From Streptomyces sp. HmicA12 (GTDB lineage: Bacteria; Actinomycetota; Actinomycetes; Streptomycetales; Streptomycetaceae), in assembly GCF_000373565.1 (NCBI RefSeq), contig NZ_KB891804.1:172134-236133 (forward strand): a stretch of 64,000 bases of DNA. Reading direction: 5' to 3'. Each line of letters starts with the position of its first letter. Position 1 is the stretch's first letter. A program made the position numbers and the translations under genes. The notes under the pieces are model-generated. The model did not search any database. It worked only from the letters and a program-made list of their open reading frames with translations, and was not told where the DNA came from. Shown one piece after another: positions 61,135 through 64,000 of the stretch.

Positions 61135-62118
61135 ATGGAAACCTTTGAACGCGCCCGCCTGGACGCCTACTTCGCTCGCATCGCGGCCCAGTTCACCCCG
61201 GCTGAGCAGACCGCGTCGTTCCTGGTCACGCACCTCCTGCCGGAGTGCCCCGCCTTCGTCCGGGCCGTCGCCACCACGACCCGCCTGGCAGCAGCGCTGC
61301 CCAAGCCCAAGTCCGTCAGCGCCGCCGCCCGCCGCGAGATCGAACAGACCCACCCCGTCGACACGCTCTCCCGCGAGCAGTTCACCGACGCCGACTCCGC
61401 CCTGGACCATCTCGAGTCCCGGGCCGCGGGCGAGACCGTGAGCCTGCTGGACGTCGGCGGCTACTTCGCCCCCCTCACTCCCTGACCTGCACAGCCGCTT
61501 CACCGGCCGCCTCGCGGGAGTCGTCGAGGACACCGAGAGCGGCCACCGCCGCTACGAGAACCTCGACAAGCTGCCCTGCCCGGTCGTCTCGGTCGCCCGC
61601 TCACCGCTGAAGGACCCGGAGGACTACCTCGTCGGGCAGTCCGTCGTCGTCTCCACCGAGGCCGTCATGCGCGACCGCGGCGACATCCTCCACGGCCGCC
61701 CCGCCCTGGTGATCGGCTTCGGCAAGCTCGGCTCCTCCATCGCCCGCCTCCTGCATGCCAAGGGAGTCCAGGTCACCGTCTTCGACATCGACCCCGTCCG
61801 CCGCACCCAGGCCCTCTCCCAGGGCTTCACCGTCGCCCGCGACCGCGAGGCCGCCCTGACCGGCGCCGGCCTGGTCCTGTGCGCCACCGGCGCGGTGTCC
61901 CTGCGCGGCGAGGACTTCTCCCACCTGCGCAACGGCGCCTACGTCGCCACCGTCACCTCCAGCGAGGACGAACTCGACCTCGCCGGGCTCCCCGACGTCT
62001 ACACCCGCACCCAGGTCGGCGACCACGCACCCGGTGCCGGACCACCGGCCACTACTTCTATGCCGAGGATCGATTACCTCTCTGCCGCCCGGTCAGAAAT
62101 CTATGTCGGCCGGAGTAG
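61135..62118 (+). pseudogene. Adenosylhomocysteinase-like gene with two frameshifts and lost 3' end
   Basis: The N-terminal part (METFERARLDAYFARIAAQF, PECPAFVRAVATTTRLAAAL) reads in one frame to the stop at 61483-61485. The continuation (PDLHSRFTGRLAGVVEDTES, PLKDPEDYLVGQSVVVSTEA, then the NAD-binding GDILHGRPALVIGFGKLGSS and VTVFDIDPVRRTQALSQGF) is in the next frame, so a frameshift lies near 61470-61482. After QVGDHAP a second shift at about 62027 is needed to read RTTGHYFYAE. Homology then stops near 62060, and the C-terminal part is missing. Family assignment rests on the NAD-binding region of S-adenosylhomocysteine hydrolases. Confidence 0.7.
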
Positions 62119-62160
62119 ACATTGGGTGGTGGTGTGGTTATGGTTTCTCTCGTAGCCGAG

Positions 62161-62825
62161 ATCGAGCAGGGCCCGGCAGACATGAACTGGCGGGCAGCAG
62201 TAACCGCAGTGCGCAGGACGGTGCGGTGGTGGAGTTCCGAAGCCAGAGCTTTTGCAGGATGGCGACGGGGCTGACGACCGGACCGGGCGGCCCGCAGTGA
62301 TCAGGGGCCGCCAAGAGCAGTACCGCAGTACCCGCAAGTGCAGTACCCAGCAGTGAAGTCGAGTGAGCAGTACCTCGGTGAAGGCGTCGGCTGCGGGCGC
62401 GCGCACCGGGAAGTTCGGCAGTGGGGTTCTAAGCCAGAGCAGACGCAGGACGGGCGACGGGGCTGGCTGCCGAAGAGTGGCGCTGCCGCAGGCCACTGAG
62501 CAGTACGCAGTTCCAGTAGTACGCAGTTCCAGCAGTACGAAGTCCCCTTCAGTAAGTAGTTGATCAAGAGGGAAGAACGGAGGAGCCGAGCGCCATCAGG
62601 ATCGCCCGGGCAGAATCGCTGAGCCCGGGTACCGCAGGACATCGATAGTGAGGTGGTCTCCGGTCAAGCAACCGCGATCCCCGCGGTCCCGACATATTCC
62701 AGGTCGGGTCGGCGGAAACAGAAGGCCGGTGCAGTATCAGGGCCGGCAGATGGTGTAGCAGTTCCTTCGGGGCCCGGGTGCCATAAGGCGCCCGGGCCCC
62801 TCGACGCGTTCCACAGAGAGGTCCA
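62161..62825. other. Repeat-rich, gene-free leader upstream of the MerR-like gene
   Basis: About 660 bases with no credible gene. It holds many GCAGTAC words, a roughly 50-bp imperfect duplication (62229-62280 and 62421-62472, sharing AAGCCAGAGC, GCAGGA and GGCGACGGGGCTG), and a 16-bp tandem repeat at 62501-62532. Probably a long leader or non-coding RNA, or a decayed intergenic region; it ends with an AGAGAGG ribosome site before the MerR-like ATG. Confidence 0.5.
62501..62547. repeat. 16-bp tandem repeat
   Basis: CAGTACGCAGTTCCAG (62501-62516), TAGTACGCAGTTCCAG (62517-62532), then a partial copy CAGTACGAAGTCCCC (62533-62547). Confidence 0.8.
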
Positions 62826-63164
62826 ATGACAGCAGACGACTCGTTCAACCGGCTCGATGACGACGACTATCCCGCCTACACCATGGGCCGGGCCGCCGCG
62901 ATGCTCGGCACCACCCAGGGCTTCCTGCGCGCGATCGGCGAGGCACGTCTCATCACTCCGCTGCGCTCCGAGGGCGGACACCGCCGCTACTCCCGCTACC
63001 AGCTGCGCATCGCCGCCCGCGCACGGGAACTCGTCGACCAGGGCACGCCCATCGAGGCCGCCTGCCGCATCGTCATCCTCGAAGACCAGCTCGAAGAAGC
63101 CCAGCGCATCAACGCCGAATACCGCCGCGCCGCCGAATCGGCCAACCCGACGACTGCGCCCTGA
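62826..63164 (+). CDS. MerR-like helix-turn-helix regulator
   Basis: 112 residues. HTH with MerR features: YTMGRAAAMLGTTQGFLRAI, GEARLITPLRSEGGHRRYSR (wing with the GGHRRY signature), YQLRIAARARELVDQGTPIE. A coiled-coil C terminus (ILEDQLEEAQRINAEYRRAA) would dimerise it. There is no ligand-binding domain, as in many small Streptomyces MerR proteins. An intact gene inside a decayed region, with the GCAGTAC repeats as its upstream region. Confidence 0.88.
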   Translation: MTADDSFNRLDDDDYPAYTMGRAAAMLGTTQGFLRAIGEARLITPLRSEGGHRRYSRYQLRIAARARELVDQGTPIEAACRIVILEDQLEEAQRINAEYRRAAESANPTTAP

Positions 63165-63227
63165 ACAGACGTGGCATCGCCCGTCTCCCCGACAGCTTCT
63201 TCGCTGATCGCGCAGTAGAGGATTGAC

Positions 63228-63241
63228 TCCCGCTTCGGCGG
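63228..63241. terminator. Possible hairpin after the MerR-like gene
   Basis: CCCGC-TTCG-GCGGG, a stable UUCG-type tetraloop hairpin 64 bases after the stop codon. No T-run follows, so terminator function is tentative. Confidence 0.4.
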
Positions 63242-63287
63242 GATCAGTCAGTGGAACAAGGTCTGCTGAACCATGTATCGGCCGGAC

Positions 63288-63510
63288 CAGGTGCCCCGAC
63301 GTCCTCGACGCCGACCGCAGCCATGACCACGACATGCACCGCCGTGAGGTACGAGACCTGGGTATCCGCCCTCTCGTCGCCCGCCGCAACACCGGTCAGG
63401 GCGGCGGCCTGGGCAAGAACCACTGGGTCGTAGAGGCAGCCTTCCCCCTCCTGCACTGGTTCCGCCGGCTCCGCATCCGCTGGGAGATCCGCACCGACGT
63501 CCCCCGGACC
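63288..63510 (+). pseudogene. IS5-type transposase remnant
   Basis: The frame carries the C-terminal part of an IS5/IS1182-like DDE transposase: VLDADRSHDHDMHRREVRDL, GIRPLVARRNTGQGGGLGKN, HWVVEAAFPLLHWFRRLRIR, WEIRTDV. The final Glu of the DDE triad is present (in the VVEAAF segment), but the N-terminal part with the earlier Asp residues is missing, and no terminal inverted repeats are seen. A dead fragment. Confidence 0.7.
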
Positions 63511-63669
63511 TTCCCCCACCCTCAGCTGCGCCATCATCTGCTGGCGACGCCTCCAGCAGTCCTTCCGGGCCGCTACTCCCTGAGTCTCCGGGTAGATGGC
63601 CAGATGTAGTGGGGCATGCAGAGCTGATCGGCCAGCGGCCGCTGCCCGGCAGGCTTCGGGGGCGGTGGA

Positions 63670-64000
63670 TCAGTGGATCGGTGTCCGCTGGGGCATGGGG
63701 GCTCCGTCGTTCTGGGCACTCAGGAAAGTGAGTGCCGCGGTGACCCGGCGGTCGACCAGGGGCTGGTCGGTGAGTCCGAGCTTGCGGAAGATGACGCTGA
63801 CGTACTTCTCGACGGCCTTGACCGAGATGAAGAGCGCGGCGGCGATACCCCGGTTGGACAGCCCGTGGGAGATGTGTTCCAGGACGTCGATCTCGCGCAG
63901 GGTCAGGTCGTCGATGGCGATGCCGTCCCGGCGCGTCACCAGGGAGTCCACGATGCTCGGGTCCAGCACGGTCTGGCCGGCACGGATGTCCCGCAGCGCG
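63670..64000 (-). CDS. LuxR/NarL-type regulator, 5' end beyond the window
   Basis: Only the C-terminal 110 residues are in the window: LTLREIDVLEHISHGLSNRG, IAAALFISVKAVEKYVSVIF, RKLGLTDQPLVDRR. This is the LuxR HTH of a response regulator. The frame continues upstream of the ATG at 63969 past 64000 (RALRDIRAGQTVLDPSIVDS), so the receiver half lies outside. Confidence 0.85.
   Translation of the reverse strand, partial: ALRDIRAGQTVLDPSIVDSLVTRRDGIAIDDLTLREIDVLEHISHGLSNRGIAAALFISVKAVEKYVSVIFRKLGLTDQPLVDRRVTAALTFLSAQNDGAPMPQRTPIH

Noticed and set aside
61879..62118. A separate small plus-strand gene
   Set aside because: Its C-terminal RTTGHYFY belongs to the frameshifted adenosylhomocysteinase-like gene; the rest is a shadow.

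Overview
The window is high-GC actinobacterial DNA, almost certainly a Streptomyces chromosome. Evidence: strong third-position GC in all genes; a glnE and a type II glutamine synthetase (glnII) with a three-part GlnR-type operator; many TetR, LacI, MarR, LuxR and ECF-type regulators; Tat and lipoprotein secretion signals; a dispersed GCGCAGTTCCCCGCGCCCCT element typical of Streptomyces intergenic DNA; and at least one rare TTA (bldA-type) codon. No rRNA, complete tRNA or CRISPR array was seen.

Left part (about 1-43 kb) looks like stable core genome. It holds a set of small VOC (glyoxalase-fold) proteins with an AraC regulator (0-6 kb), a phosphoesterase/MFS/beta-propeller operon, glnE (6.3-9.3 kb), a TetR-controlled permease and an amidohydrolase (9.7-13.7 kb), and PAP2, LacI and receiver-PP2C genes (13.7-17.6 kb). 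These are followed by a TetR/ferredoxin-reductase/diiron-like operon (18.5-21.2 kb), a sigma-like membrane protein, a Tat-exported GH89 enzyme, a DUF1996 protein, a two-component system and glnII (21-32.6 kb). Next come a MarR/hydrolase pair with a perfect operator, an AlkZ-type winged-helix protein and a DUF2252 protein. A signalling run closes this part: CheB, CheR-PAS and two GAF-ANTAR proteins (38.5-42.6 kb), in a genus that does not swim.

Middle part (44-59.5 kb) holds a large secreted subtilase, a TrmB/LuxR-like regulator and an apparent catabolic cluster. The cluster contains an AraC regulator, SDR, zinc ADH, cupin dioxygenase-like protein, DUF1254 protein, sulfatase, GPH-type MFS transporter and acyl-CoA ligase. 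A motif TTGTCG-N7-TCAAGAC occurs in both divergent intergenic regions of this block (one copy by the AraC gene, three by the ligase). This suggests the AraC protein controls the whole set, and it is the most interesting candidate system here.

Right part (59.6-64 kb) is a decayed, low-density zone. It has the 3' half of a tRNA-Pro gene (an att-site scar), an ECF sigma gene cut off inside region 4 and butted against a truncated zinc-finger gene, an adenosylhomocysteinase-like pseudogene with two frameshifts, a repeat-rich non-coding stretch before a MerR-like gene, an IS5-type transposase remnant, and a LuxR-type regulator running off the window end.
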